This document shows positions 1-7,962 of a stretch of 64,000 bases of DNA, piece by piece. The stretch lies in assembly GCA_017441385.1 (NCBI GenBank), contig JAFRXY010000041.1, positions 57,518 through 121,517 on the forward strand, read 5' to 3'. The DNA comes from Clostridia bacterium. GTDB lineage: Bacteria; Bacillota; Clostridia; Oscillospirales; Acutalibacteraceae. Position numbers and translations under genes: made by a program. The notes under the pieces are model-generated. The model worked only from the letters and a program-made list of their open reading frames with translations. It did not search any database and was not told the DNA's origin. Each line of letters opens with the position of its first letter. Positions within the stretch are counted from its first letter, which is position 1.

Positions 1-10
1 AAAACTGAGC

Positions 11-16
11 TATAAT
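11..16 (+). promoter_or_regulatory. -10 box for the MarR gene
   Basis: A perfect TATAAT lies 64 bases before the first gene; its -35 element would fall outside the window. It is the only promoter-like element in the short upstream stretch that can be seen. Confidence 0.45.
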
Positions 17-80
17 GAATGTAACCTGCAAGACAGGCAGGAAATGATTTTCCACTGTATCGCGAAAGGACGAATAAAGT

Positions 81-548
81 ATGCAGGAAAACAGATTTGA
101 GGTGTTCGACATTTCCATGTCGCTTATCTGCAAGAGCATTCAGAAGATCAAAAGCGAGATTATGCAATCTTATGGGTTGAAAAGCTCGCATGTGCTCTTT
201 ATGGTACAGCTGGGAGAACGCGAGGACGGGCTGACCGCCTCCGAGCTTTCTCAGGCGGGTCACATGGATAAGGCGCAGATTTCCCGCGTGGTGTCAGAGC
301 TGATCGATAAGGGCTTTATTACAAAATGCACGGGAGGCGGACAGAAGTACAAGAACAAGCTGACTCTCACGGAAGCGGGCAAAAGTATCGCCCGTGACCT
401 GGACCGGCTGATAGAGAACGCGCTGGAATACGTCAGCGGCTCTATTCCCCCAACCGACCTTGATGTGTTTTACCGCACGCTCTTTACCATCAGCAACAAT
501 ATCTTTTCCCTCACCGAGGAGCCTGAAGCGCTGACAGCGCCGCATTGA
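81..548 (+). CDS. MarR family transcriptional regulator
   Basis: A 155-residue protein with the size and layout of MarR dimeric repressors. Residues about 45-105 form the winged helix-turn-helix, with the segment LTASELSQ and the recognition helix around KAQISRVVSEL; a basic and glycine-rich wing follows at about residue 90 (GGGQKYKNK). An AAAGGA ribosome binding site sits upstream of the ATG. The next gene is degV, a fatty-acid-binding protein, so a role in envelope or lipid regulation is possible but is only inference from the neighbour. No operator is obvious in the short upstream region. MarR identity is secure; ligand and targets are unknown. Confidence 0.85.
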   Translation: MQENRFEVFDISMSLICKSIQKIKSEIMQSYGLKSSHVLFMVQLGEREDGLTASELSQAGHMDKAQISRVVSELIDKGFITKCTGGGQKYKNKLTLTEAGKSIARDLDRLIENALEYVSGSIPPTDLDVFYRTLFTISNNIFSLTEEPEALTAPH

Positions 549-648
549 TCCTTCCGTTTTTGGTTTAGTACGATTGGTTGTTTATTGGTTTGTTTATTTG
601 TTATTGGCTAATCAATGATTTGCATCATATGTTAGGAGAGGTATTATA

Positions 649-1518
649 ATGTCAAAAATCAGAATCATCACTGACTCGGCAAGCGACATTTCGGAAAGGC
701 ATGAAAAAAAGTACAATATCAAGGTAGTTCCCTTCAAGGTGGCCATCGGCGACAAATCCTACGTCAGCAGAGTGGATTTCAGCAACGATAAATTTTATTC
801 CATGATGGAGGCTTACGACGGTCTGCCGCTCACCTCGCAGTTTACCGCCTTCGAATTTCAGGAGGTCTACGAGGAAATGTACAAAGACGGCGTAACAGAC
901 GTCATCTGCGTGCTGATCAATTCGCAGGGCTCGGCTACATACAACAATTCCATCATGGCGGCGGACAATTTCTATGAAGACAATCCCGACGCGGTGGGAA
1001 AAATCCGCTTCATTTCCATTGACGGCAGGAGCTATTCCGGCGCGTACGGTTACGCCGCCGTAGAAGCTGCCAAGATGGTACAGCGCGGCGCAACTGTGGA
1101 ACAGATCGTCGATTTCATCAACAACTGGGTGGAAAACTGCACGGTATTCTTTGCGCCTTATTCCCTCAAATACGCCAAAAAGTCCGGGCGTATTCCGGCG
1201 GCCGCCGCATTCGTGGGCGACGCGCTGGGGCTCAAGCCCATTATGAGAATTTACGACCATGTCATCACCACCGAGGACAAGGTGCGCGGTGAAAAGCTGC
1301 TCATTCCCACCATCGTCAAGAAGACGGCGGCTGAGATTGAACCGCAGACGCCCTACTGCATCGTGTACGGCAACGACAGCTCGGTAGGCGACGATCTCGC
1401 CAAGGCGCTGTACGAAAAGCTGGGCTATCCCGCCGCGGGATTCTACCAGATCGGCGCGGCCATCGCGGTCAACGCTGGCCCCAAGGTGGTCGGCACTATA
1501 TTCAAGAAGAAAAGATAA
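649..1518 (+). CDS. degV: DegV family fatty-acid-binding protein
   Basis: A 289-residue protein of typical DegV length. DegV proteins (FakB in staphylococci) bind one fatty acid and present it to a kinase so that exogenous fatty acids can be used for phospholipids. Seen here: the N-terminal ITDSASDI signature, the TSQ motif near residue 63 that normally coordinates the lipid carboxylate, and the YGNDSS segment in the second domain. The start has a TTAGGAGAGG ribosome binding site. No fatty acid kinase (FakA/Dak2) gene is in the window. It follows a MarR regulator in the same direction about 100 bases away, so the two may be co-transcribed. Confidence 0.88.
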   Translation: MSKIRIITDSASDISERHEKKYNIKVVPFKVAIGDKSYVSRVDFSNDKFYSMMEAYDGLPLTSQFTAFEFQEVYEEMYKDGVTDVICVLINSQGSATYNNSIMAADNFYEDNPDAVGKIRFISIDGRSYSGAYGYAAVEAAKMVQRGATVEQIVDFINNWVENCTVFFAPYSLKYAKKSGRIPAAAAFVGDALGLKPIMRIYDHVITTEDKVRGEKLLIPTIVKKTAAEIEPQTPYCIVYGNDSSVGDDLAKALYEKLGYPAAGFYQIGAAIAVNAGPKVVGTIFKKKR

Positions 1519-1630
1519 GTTTGGGATAAGTTTGTGGATTATTTTCTAAATAAAAATATGGGGAAAATCATGAAAAGATACACGATCGGAGCAATAATTT
1601 GCTGAATAACGGCGAATATTTCAAAGCCGC

Positions 1631-1659
1631 TTGCAATTTGAATTGGCAGGCTATATAAT
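1631..1659 (+). promoter_or_regulatory. Promoter of the CofE-like gene
   Basis: TTGCAA, 17 bases, TATAAT; start codon about 54 bases downstream. The only other signal in the 190-base gap after degV is the ribosome binding site GAAAAGAGGA before the ATG. Confidence 0.6.
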
Positions 1660-1712
1660 ATGAAATGTCGTTAAGATAATCAAGAGAATTAATTGAAAAG
1701 AGGAATTTGTTT

Positions 1713-2444
1713 ATGAGCGCAGAAGTCAAAGAAGCAGTAGAGAACATGCCCTTTACCCCCAACGAGGGAAAGAACCTTGTGATTACCACCGATGACGGCA
1801 GCTTTGAGCGCTATCCTGTCAAGACGCCTATCATCAAGAGCGGCGACGACCTTGTAGCGCTGTTGAACGAACTTGTCAAGCCCTATCTTCAGGAAGGCGA
1901 CATGATCTACATGAGCGAGAAGATTCTCGCTATCAGTCAAGGCCGCGCCTTCAAGATCGAGGATATCAAACCCTCCCGCCTTGCTAAATTCCTTACGAAA
2001 TTTGTCTACAAATCCCCCTACGGCATCGGTTTGGGTATGCCTGAAACCATGGAGCTGGCCATTCGTTCGGTCGGCCGCCCCAAGATTATCTTTGCCGCCA
2101 TCATCTCGGGTATCTGCAAGCTCTTCGGCAAGCGCGGCGTCTTCTACAATATTCTCGGCCCTTCCGCCAGAGCGATCGACGGCCCCTGCGACTGCACCAT
2201 TCCGCCCTACAACGGATACGCCAAGATGGCGCCGGACAAGCCCCATGAGGCCGCAAAGAATTTCACCGAGGCAATGGACGGTCATCAGGTCATCGTGGTA
2301 GACGCCAACGACATCGGCGTCAATATTCTCGGCAAGCCTTCTCAGGAGGTTCCCGACGAGTATTATTCCAGAATCTTCAAGGACAACCCTCTCGGTCAGG
2401 GTCACGAGCAGACTCCTCTCTGTATCGTCCGCAAAATCGGCTGA
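1713..2444 (+). CDS. CofE-like (F420-0:gamma-glutamyl ligase family) protein
   Basis: A 243-residue protein of the coenzyme F420-0:L-glutamate ligase fold. Recognisable pieces are LQEGDMIYMSEKILAISQGR near residues 65-85, the AFKIEDIKPS segment, the aspartate- and cysteine-rich AIDGPCDCTIPPYN stretch near 160, and VVDANDIGVNILG near 200, which in the family lies by the metal and nucleotide site. I moved the start from an upstream TTG to the ATG at 1713, which is correctly spaced from GAAAAGAGGA. No other F420 biosynthesis gene is in the window, and clostridia of this kind are not known to make F420, so the substrate may be a different glutamylated or amidated molecule. Single-gene unit with its own promoter and terminator. 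Confidence 0.75.
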   Translation: MSAEVKEAVENMPFTPNEGKNLVITTDDGSFERYPVKTPIIKSGDDLVALLNELVKPYLQEGDMIYMSEKILAISQGRAFKIEDIKPSRLAKFLTKFVYKSPYGIGLGMPETMELAIRSVGRPKIIFAAIISGICKLFGKRGVFYNILGPSARAIDGPCDCTIPPYNGYAKMAPDKPHEAAKNFTEAMDGHQVIVVDANDIGVNILGKPSQEVPDEYYSRIFKDNPLGQGHEQTPLCIVRKIG

Positions 2445-2471
2445 GTCTTTTCATTCAATTTTTCAAATATC

Positions 2472-2509
2472 AGCGGTTTGTTTCCGGCAAAGGAGACAAG
2501 CCGCTTTTT
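2472..2509 (+). terminator. Terminator of the CofE-like gene
   Basis: Inverted repeat AGCGGTTTGT / ACAAGCCGCT (one mismatched pair per arm) followed by a T tract. Confidence 0.75.
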
Positions 2510-2515
2510 ATCTAT

Positions 2516-2553
2516 AAAAAAATCGGCGAATGCCTCAGTGGAGACATTCGCCG
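2516..2553 (-). terminator. Terminator of the sugar transferase gene
   Basis: Perfect 9-bp stem CGGCGAATG / CATTCGCCG with an A tract on its left, which reads as a U tract on the minus strand. It lies just past the stop codon of the minus-strand gene and back to back with the preceding terminator. Confidence 0.8.
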
Positions 2554-2574
2554 GTTCTTGTTGAAAAAAAACAA

Positions 2575-3396
2575 TCAGTTGCCGTTGGCGGTGAATACCA
2601 CCGCAAAGGTTTTGATGATCAGCTTGCAGTCGAGAAGAAAGCTGCAATCGTGCAGGTAGGTAACGTCCATCTTCATCCATTCGGGGAAGAGAATGTCGTC
2701 GCGGTTGTGGGTGCTCTGCCAGATGCTGGTCAGTCCCGGGCGCATCAGCAGCCGCTGCATGGTGAATTCATTGTAAAGCACCACCTCACGCGGGAGCGGA
2801 GGTCTGGGTCCCACAATGCTCATATGCCCCATGATGATATTGAGCAGCTGGGGAAGCTCGTCTATGCTGGTCTTGCGGATGAATTTCCCCACCCGCGTCA
2901 TGCGGGGGTCGTCCTTGACTTTATAAGTCGGATCATTGGGCGCTTTAAAGGAAATGCCCTGTTTCCTCAGTTCTTCCAGCAGCGCTTCCGCATTGACCAC
3001 CATCGAACGGAATTTGAAGAGCCGGAATTCCTTGCCGTTCTTGCCGGTGCGGGTCTGAATAAACAGCGGACTGCCGTGCGGGTCGTCGATAAAGATAATC
3101 AGCGCCACCAGCAGCATAAAGGGAAAGAGCACCACCAGCGCAAACACGCTGAGCACCACATCAAAGAAACGCTTGAAGAAGCGATAGACCGGCTTGTCCT
3201 TCAGCACGTCCGTCCCCGGCGGAAGAATCGGGCCGAAGACCGTAAGATCGCCCCATTCCATGTCCTCGGTGCTGTTCGGCGTGCCGCTGGGTATGTAGAC
3301 CGGTGTATTCTCCTCGATGATGATCTCGCTTTCCGGCATTTCACGCTCCGGTAGACCGACATTAATGATCTCGTTGTCGGATCTGGTTTTATACAT
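2575..3396 (-). CDS. Polyprenyl-phosphate sugar-1-phosphate transferase (WcaJ/bacterial sugar transferase family)
   Basis: A 273-residue protein of the family that moves a sugar-1-phosphate from a nucleotide sugar onto undecaprenyl phosphate, the first membrane step of capsule or exopolysaccharide synthesis. Residues about 70-75 onward give the family layout: a basic stretch (RFFKRFFDVV), one long hydrophobic helix at about 75-100, then the FIQTRTGKNGKEFRLFKFRSM-type conserved region (FKFRSM visible) and the SIVGPRPPLP motif near residue 210. The N-terminal 60 residues are acidic and not conserved. The start is the ATG at 3396, nine bases from GGAG; an upstream TTG lacks spacing. No polymerase or flippase is adjacent, so it is a detached initiating enzyme. 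Confidence 0.85.
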   Translation of the reverse strand: MYKTRSDNEIINVGLPEREMPESEIIIEENTPVYIPSGTPNSTEDMEWGDLTVFGPILPPGTDVLKDKPVYRFFKRFFDVVLSVFALVVLFPFMLLVALIIFIDDPHGSPLFIQTRTGKNGKEFRLFKFRSMVVNAEALLEELRKQGISFKAPNDPTYKVKDDPRMTRVGKFIRKTSIDELPQLLNIIMGHMSIVGPRPPLPREVVLYNEFTMQRLLMRPGLTSIWQSTHNRDDILFPEWMKMDVTYLHDCSFLLDCKLIIKTFAVVFTANGN

Positions 3397-3465
3397 TCTA
3401 GTCAACTCCGTTTTTTCATTCCCCTTGCTCTTCAGAATTCTCTTCTTTTTTGTTCCGTGAACTTC

Positions 3466-3494
3466 ATTATATCACACCTAAAATAATAATACAA
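3466..3494 (-). promoter_or_regulatory. Promoter of the sugar transferase gene
   Basis: On the minus strand TTGTAT, 17 bases, TATAAT, about 70 bases before the start codon. The surrounding gap is very AT-rich and holds no gene. Confidence 0.6.
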
Positions 3495-3587
3495 CCAAAA
3501 AGTTTTTAATAATATAAAAAATTACACCTGAAAGCCTTTGGGTTTTTGTTTGATTTTAACAAAACACTCTAGTAATGCAAGGAATCA

Positions 3588-5327
3588 TCAACCATCGAAC
3601 TGGCTGTAATACAGCTTGGAATAGAATCCTCCCTTTTGCAGGAGAGAAGTATGGTTGCCCTGTTCGACAATATGGCCGTTTTTCATCACCAGAATAATGT
3701 CTGCGTCGCGCACGGTGGAAAGCCGGTGTGCAACAATGAAACTGGTGCGTCCCTTCATCATGCGGGCGAAGGCGTCCTGAATCTTCAATTCCGTACGGGT
3801 GTCAATGGAGGAGGTGGCTTCATCCAGAATCAGCATGGGCGGCAGGCAGAGCATGACGCGGGCAATGCAGAGCAGCTGCTTTTGCCCTTGCGACAGACTG
3901 CCGCCGTCCTCGCTCAGAAGGGTGTCATAGCCTTGCGGCAGGCGCTTGATGAAGCTGTGGGCATGGGATGCCTTTGCCGCGGCGATCATTTCCTCCTCGG
4001 TGGCGTCGGGTTTGCCCATGCAGAGATTCTCCCGGACGGTGCCGTTCTTGATCCATGTTTCCTGAAGCACCATGCCGTAATTCTTCCGCAGGCTGTGGCG
4101 GGTCACATCCTGAATGTCGCTTCCGTCCACTGAAATAGCTCCCTCATTCACGTCATAGAAGCGCATGAGCAGGTTGATCAATGTGGTCTTGCCGCAGCCG
4201 GTGGGGCCGACGATAGCGACTCGCCTGCCGTGGCTGACATTCAGGTTCAGATGCTCGATCAGGAGGACTTCCGGCACATAGGAAAAGGACACGTCCCGCA
4301 GCGCAACCTCTCCCCTGACATCGGACAACTCGGCGTTTCCCTCATCCGAAACCTCTGCCGGCTGTCCGATCAATTCAAAGATTCTTCCCGCGCAGGTCAG
4401 CGCGTTTTGCAATTCCGTGATCACGCCGGAAATCTCATTGAAGGGCTTTGTATATTGATTGACGTAACTGAGGAAGGAAGAGAGAATTCCGGCGGTGATG
4501 CTGCCGTTAATGGCGGCGAACGCGCCCACCAGCGCTACCGCGGCATAGACAATATTGTTGACGAACCGTGTACCGGGATTGGTCAGGGAGGAAAAGAAGG
4601 TCGCGCGGAGGGAATATTTCGACAGTTGGGAATTGATTTCATCGAATGCCTCCATATTCTCTTCCTCATGGCAAAAGGCCTGCACCACCTTCTGATGATG
4701 CACCATCTCGTCGATGAAGGCGGTCTGACGGCCGCGTGTTTCTGATTGCAGACGGAACATGTCGTGCGTGTGGGTGGAAATGAATTTTGCCACAAAAAGG
4801 GAAATTGGCGTCATGACCACCACCACAGCGGTAATGCCGGGGTGAAGCAGCAGCATGAAGACCAGTGTCCCCAGAATCGTAACGACCCCGGTAAATAAAT
4901 TGGAAAAACCCATCAACAAACCGTCCGCGAAGGTGTCCACGTCGGCAATGACGCGGCTGACGGTTTCGCCGTAGGAATGGGAATCGATGTAACCCAGCGG
5001 GAGCTGTTGGATCTTTTTGAATGCCTCGTCGCGGATATCACGCACCACCTCGAAGGTAATCTTGTTGTTGACGGTATTCATCAGCCAATGCAGCAGGGCG
5101 GTCGCCAGCGCGGCAATCGCAATTTTAATAAGATAACCCTTGACAAGCGCAAAATCCACCCTTCCCGCGTCGATAATGCAGTCAATCGCGCGTCCGATCA
5201 GCAGCGGAATCCAAAGCGTCAGAGCCACCGACGCGCCGGCAAACAGGATAGAGACAGCCAGTTGAAAGCGGTGAACGCCGATGTATTGCAGCACTTTCCT
5301 GATAGTGCTTTTGGTTGCAGGATTCAT
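3588..5327 (-). CDS. ABC multidrug/lipid exporter, subunit with consensus ATPase site
   Basis: A 579-residue half-transporter: six transmembrane helices in residues 1-310 and a nucleotide-binding domain from about 340. Walker A is GPTGCGKTT near residue 374, the signature is degenerate (LSQGQ), Walker B LILDEATSS keeps the catalytic glutamate, and the switch histidine is present (VAHRLSTV). It overlaps the upstream partner gene by four bases (ATGA), so the two are translationally coupled. The partner has the complementary pattern of changes, which is the mark of heterodimeric exporters such as BmrCD, LmrCD and TmrAB: the working site is formed by this Walker A/B and the partner's LSGGQ. Substrate is unknown. 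No regulator is adjacent. Confidence 0.9.
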   Translation of the reverse strand: MNPATKSTIRKVLQYIGVHRFQLAVSILFAGASVALTLWIPLLIGRAIDCIIDAGRVDFALVKGYLIKIAIAALATALLHWLMNTVNNKITFEVVRDIRDEAFKKIQQLPLGYIDSHSYGETVSRVIADVDTFADGLLMGFSNLFTGVVTILGTLVFMLLLHPGITAVVVVMTPISLFVAKFISTHTHDMFRLQSETRGRQTAFIDEMVHHQKVVQAFCHEEENMEAFDEINSQLSKYSLRATFFSSLTNPGTRFVNNIVYAAVALVGAFAAINGSITAGILSSFLSYVNQYTKPFNEISGVITELQNALTCAGRIFELIGQPAEVSDEGNAELSDVRGEVALRDVSFSYVPEVLLIEHLNLNVSHGRRVAIVGPTGCGKTTLINLLMRFYDVNEGAISVDGSDIQDVTRHSLRKNYGMVLQETWIKNGTVRENLCMGKPDATEEEMIAAAKASHAHSFIKRLPQGYDTLLSEDGGSLSQGQKQLLCIARVMLCLPPMLILDEATSSIDTRTELKIQDAFARMMKGRTSFIVAHRLSTVRDADIILVMKNGHIVEQGNHTSLLQKGGFYSKLYYSQFDG

Positions 5328-7075
5328 CTCGCTCCCTCCTTCCCGGTTTTCTCAGTGGTGAATTGAGAATTGTATATTTCCCTGTAGACATCGCAGGTTT
5401 TGAGAAGCTCGTCATGTTTCCCCATTCCCACGATTCTTCCGTCGTCAAGGACAATGATTTTGTCCGCATGGGCAATGGACGCCGCTCGCTGCGACACGAT
5501 GAAGACCGTCGGGCTGCCCTCCATCGCCTTGATCGCCTTACGGAGCGCCGCGTCTGTCGCAAAATCCAGCGCCGAAGCGCTGTCGTCCAGAATGAGTATT
5601 TCCGGCTTTTTCACGAGCGCGCGCGCAATCGTCAATCTTTGCCGCTGCCCGCCGGAGAGATTCTTTCCTCCCTGCGCAATCCCGTAATCCAGACCGCCCT
5701 CCTTGCCGGTCACCACTTCCGACGCCTGCGCCGTGGCAATGGCGGCGCTGATTTCCTCATCCGAAGCGGAAGAATTGCCCCAGCGCATGTTGTCCCGTAT
5801 CGTGCCCTTAAAGAGCACAGCTTTCTGCGGAACCGTTCCGATCTTTTTCCGAAGCGTCTGACGTGTATATTCCTTCACGTTCACCCCGTTCACCAGCACA
5901 TCGCCCGCAAAGGTATCATAGAAGCGGGGAATCAGATTGACAAGGGAGCTTTTGCCGGAGCCGGTGCCGCCGATGATGCCCACCGTCTCTCCCCTTTTCA
6001 CCTTGAAGTCGATGTCCGTCAGGGCGTTTTCATTTGACGTTCCGTAGCGCAGATCGGCGTGTCGGAATTCCACCGCGTATTCGCAGATGGTATCGCCCTG
6101 CTTTGCATCTTCCTCCCGTGGAAAAATCATGGAGGGCTGCATGTCCAGCACCGCCTGAATGCGGTTGCCGCAGGCAATGGATTTGGTAACGCTGATGATG
6201 AGATTGGCGAGCTTGATGAGTTCCACCAGAATCTGCGACATATAATTATAGAGCGCCACCACAGCGCCCTGTGTAATGATTCCCTGATCCACCCGCAAAG
6301 CGCCGATATAGACCAGCGCGATGATAGAGCCGTTTATGATCACCAGCGTAACGGGATTCATCAGAGCGGAAATCCTTCCGACGAATTTCTGCGCGTCTGT
6401 GAGAGCTTCGTTGCGGTCGAGAAAGCGCCGCGTTTCTTCTTCCTCCTTGCAGAAGGCGCGGATGACCCGCACGCCGGTGAGATTCTCGCGGGTGGAGAGC
6501 AGCACGCCGTCCAGCTTCTCCTGCACCTTGCGGTAGAGCGGAATGCAGACCAGCATGATGCCGAAGACCACCACCGACAGCAGCGGAATGGTCACGACGA
6601 AGGTCAGCGCCGCCTTTGCGTCCACCGTGAAGGCCATCATCATCGCGCCGAACACCACGAAGGGGGAACGCAGCAGCAGACGAAGCGTCATATTCACGCC
6701 GTACTGCACCTGATTCATGTCGCTGGTCATGCGGGTAACCAGTGTGGAAGTGCCGAGGGAATCAATGTCCGAGTAGGAAAGAGATTGAATATGTTTGAAA
6801 AGCGCGTGACGCACCTTCTCGGCAAAACCGACGGCGGCTTTCGCGGCAAAGAACTGCGCCGTGACCGAACTGAGAAGTCCCACCACACCCAGTGCCGCCA
6901 GCAGCAGGCACATTTTCACCGTGTAGCCCCTGTCCGCGCCGCCGATGCCTCTGTCGATGATGGCTGCCACCACCAGCGGCACCAGCAGCTCAAATGAAGC
7001 CTCCAGCAGCTTGAAGAGCGGCCCCAGAATGCTTTCCTTTTTGTAATTTTGTAAGAATCGGAGTAGTTTATACAT
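5324..7075 (-). CDS. ABC multidrug/lipid exporter, subunit with degenerate ATPase site
   Basis: A 583-residue half-transporter and partner of the gene it overlaps. Six transmembrane helices fill residues 1-310. Walker A (GGTGSGKSS, near residue 367) and the signature LSGGQ are intact, but Walker B reads LILDDSAS, with aspartate in place of the catalytic glutamate, and the switch histidine is glutamine (VSQRAAS). So this Walker A/B should bind ATP without hydrolysing it well, while its LSGGQ completes the active site on the partner. First gene of the two-gene operon, with a strong promoter directly upstream. Confidence 0.9.
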   Translation of the reverse strand: MYKLLRFLQNYKKESILGPLFKLLEASFELLVPLVVAAIIDRGIGGADRGYTVKMCLLLAALGVVGLLSSVTAQFFAAKAAVGFAEKVRHALFKHIQSLSYSDIDSLGTSTLVTRMTSDMNQVQYGVNMTLRLLLRSPFVVFGAMMMAFTVDAKAALTFVVTIPLLSVVVFGIMLVCIPLYRKVQEKLDGVLLSTRENLTGVRVIRAFCKEEEETRRFLDRNEALTDAQKFVGRISALMNPVTLVIINGSIIALVYIGALRVDQGIITQGAVVALYNYMSQILVELIKLANLIISVTKSIACGNRIQAVLDMQPSMIFPREEDAKQGDTICEYAVEFRHADLRYGTSNENALTDIDFKVKRGETVGIIGGTGSGKSSLVNLIPRFYDTFAGDVLVNGVNVKEYTRQTLRKKIGTVPQKAVLFKGTIRDNMRWGNSSASDEEISAAIATAQASEVVTGKEGGLDYGIAQGGKNLSGGQRQRLTIARALVKKPEILILDDSASALDFATDAALRKAIKAMEGSPTVFIVSQRAASIAHADKIIVLDDGRIVGMGKHDELLKTCDVYREIYNSQFTTEKTGKEGAR

Positions 7076-7117
7076 TTTTCAGAATACCCCCATGTGCGGT
7101 AAATTTTCTTATTTGTC

Positions 7118-7146
7118 ATTATAGCGCTTTTTTGCAATCGGTTCAA
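7118..7146 (-). promoter_or_regulatory. Promoter of the ABC exporter operon
   Basis: Minus strand TTGAAC, 17 bases, TATAAT, ending about 43 bases before the first start codon. It shares the 210-base gap with the promoter of the divergent NlpC/P60 gene. Confidence 0.7.
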
Positions 7147-7216
7147 TATGTATTTTTTGAATTATGAAAGCAACCTTGTCTTCGACAAAAATCAATTGCT
7201 ATTAACAAAATACCGG

Positions 7217-7245
7217 TTGAATTCCTCCCGCAAACAATATATAAT
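7217..7245 (+). promoter_or_regulatory. Promoter of the NlpC/P60 gene
   Basis: TTGAAT, 17 bases, TATAAT, followed by an ATGGAGGAA ribosome binding site and the ATG at 7285. Confidence 0.7.
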
Positions 7246-7284
7246 GAAAAAAACACACAAATCCATCAACATGGAGGAATCAGA

Positions 7285-7962
7285 ATGAATCAGAAAAAAT
7301 GGCTCCTTCCCGCGGCGGCATTCGTCATCGCGGCGGCATTGCTCACCACCGGTTGTTCGGATATGCTGCATAAACTGCCGGACTATCTTTCAAATGAAAA
7401 GGCAGCCAATTCATCGGAAACATCGGATGAACCAACCCAGATCAACGTAACCACCACAACGGATGCGACAACCACGACAACAACAACCACGACAACAACA
7501 ACCACAACAGCCACTGCCACAACAACCACCACGACAAAAAAGACCACCACGACCACCCAAATGCAAGCGCCCGCATCCCTCAACGGGCAGGAGGTTGTGG
7601 ATTACGCCAAGCAATTCCTCGGCACGCCATATGTTTACGCAGGCAACAGTCTGACCAAAGGGGTTGACTGCTCCGGCTTCACAAAACTGGTCTACGGGCA
7701 TTTCGGCATATCTCTTCCGCGCACCGCATCCGCCCAGCACAAGAAAGGAACCATCATTTCCTACGATGAACTTCTTCCCGGCGATCTCTGCACCACCGTC
7801 TACGAATTTGAAAGCAAATACACAGGTCACGCCGCCATCTATGTCGGCGGAGGCATGGTAATCAACGCCCTTCCGGAGCAAGGTGTGGTCTACACGCCGC
7901 TCGATGACCTCTACGGCGAATACGTGTTTCATCGTATTTTCAACAACACATACGGACAGTGA
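7285..7962 (+). CDS. NlpC/P60 cell-wall peptidase lipoprotein with threonine-rich linker
   Basis: A 225-residue secreted protein. A lipoprotein signal peptide ends at the lipobox LTTGC (Cys24). Residues about 50-92 are almost only threonine with a few Ala and Lys, a low-complexity linker. The catalytic domain follows: Cys129 in DCSGF, His182 in GHAAIYVGG, so a gamma-D-glutamyl-diaminopimelate or related peptidoglycan endopeptidase is expected outside the membrane. Such tracts are typical of Ruminococcus secreted proteins, where they separate domains and can be glycosylated (family knowledge, not seen). Its stop overlaps the start of the next gene (TGATG), so the CNNM protein is probably translationally coupled. 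Confidence 0.87.
   Translation: MNQKKWLLPAAAFVIAAALLTTGCSDMLHKLPDYLSNEKAANSSETSDEPTQINVTTTTDATTTTTTTTTTTTTTATATTTTTTKKTTTTTQMQAPASLNGQEVVDYAKQFLGTPYVYAGNSLTKGVDCSGFTKLVYGHFGISLPRTASAQHKKGTIISYDELLPGDLCTTVYEFESKYTGHAAIYVGGGMVINALPEQGVVYTPLDDLYGEYVFHRIFNNTYGQ
7450..7560 (+). repeat. ACA/ACC threonine-codon repeat tract
   Basis: About 110 bases of imperfect trinucleotide repeat (ACA, ACC, ACG) coding the threonine linker of the NlpC/P60 lipoprotein. Such tracts can change length by slippage. The reverse strand shows a spurious poly-valine reading frame here. Confidence 0.8.

Noticed and set aside
7383..7583. Poly-valine membrane protein on the minus strand
   Set aside because: It is the reverse-strand reading of the threonine codon tract in the NlpC/P60 gene.
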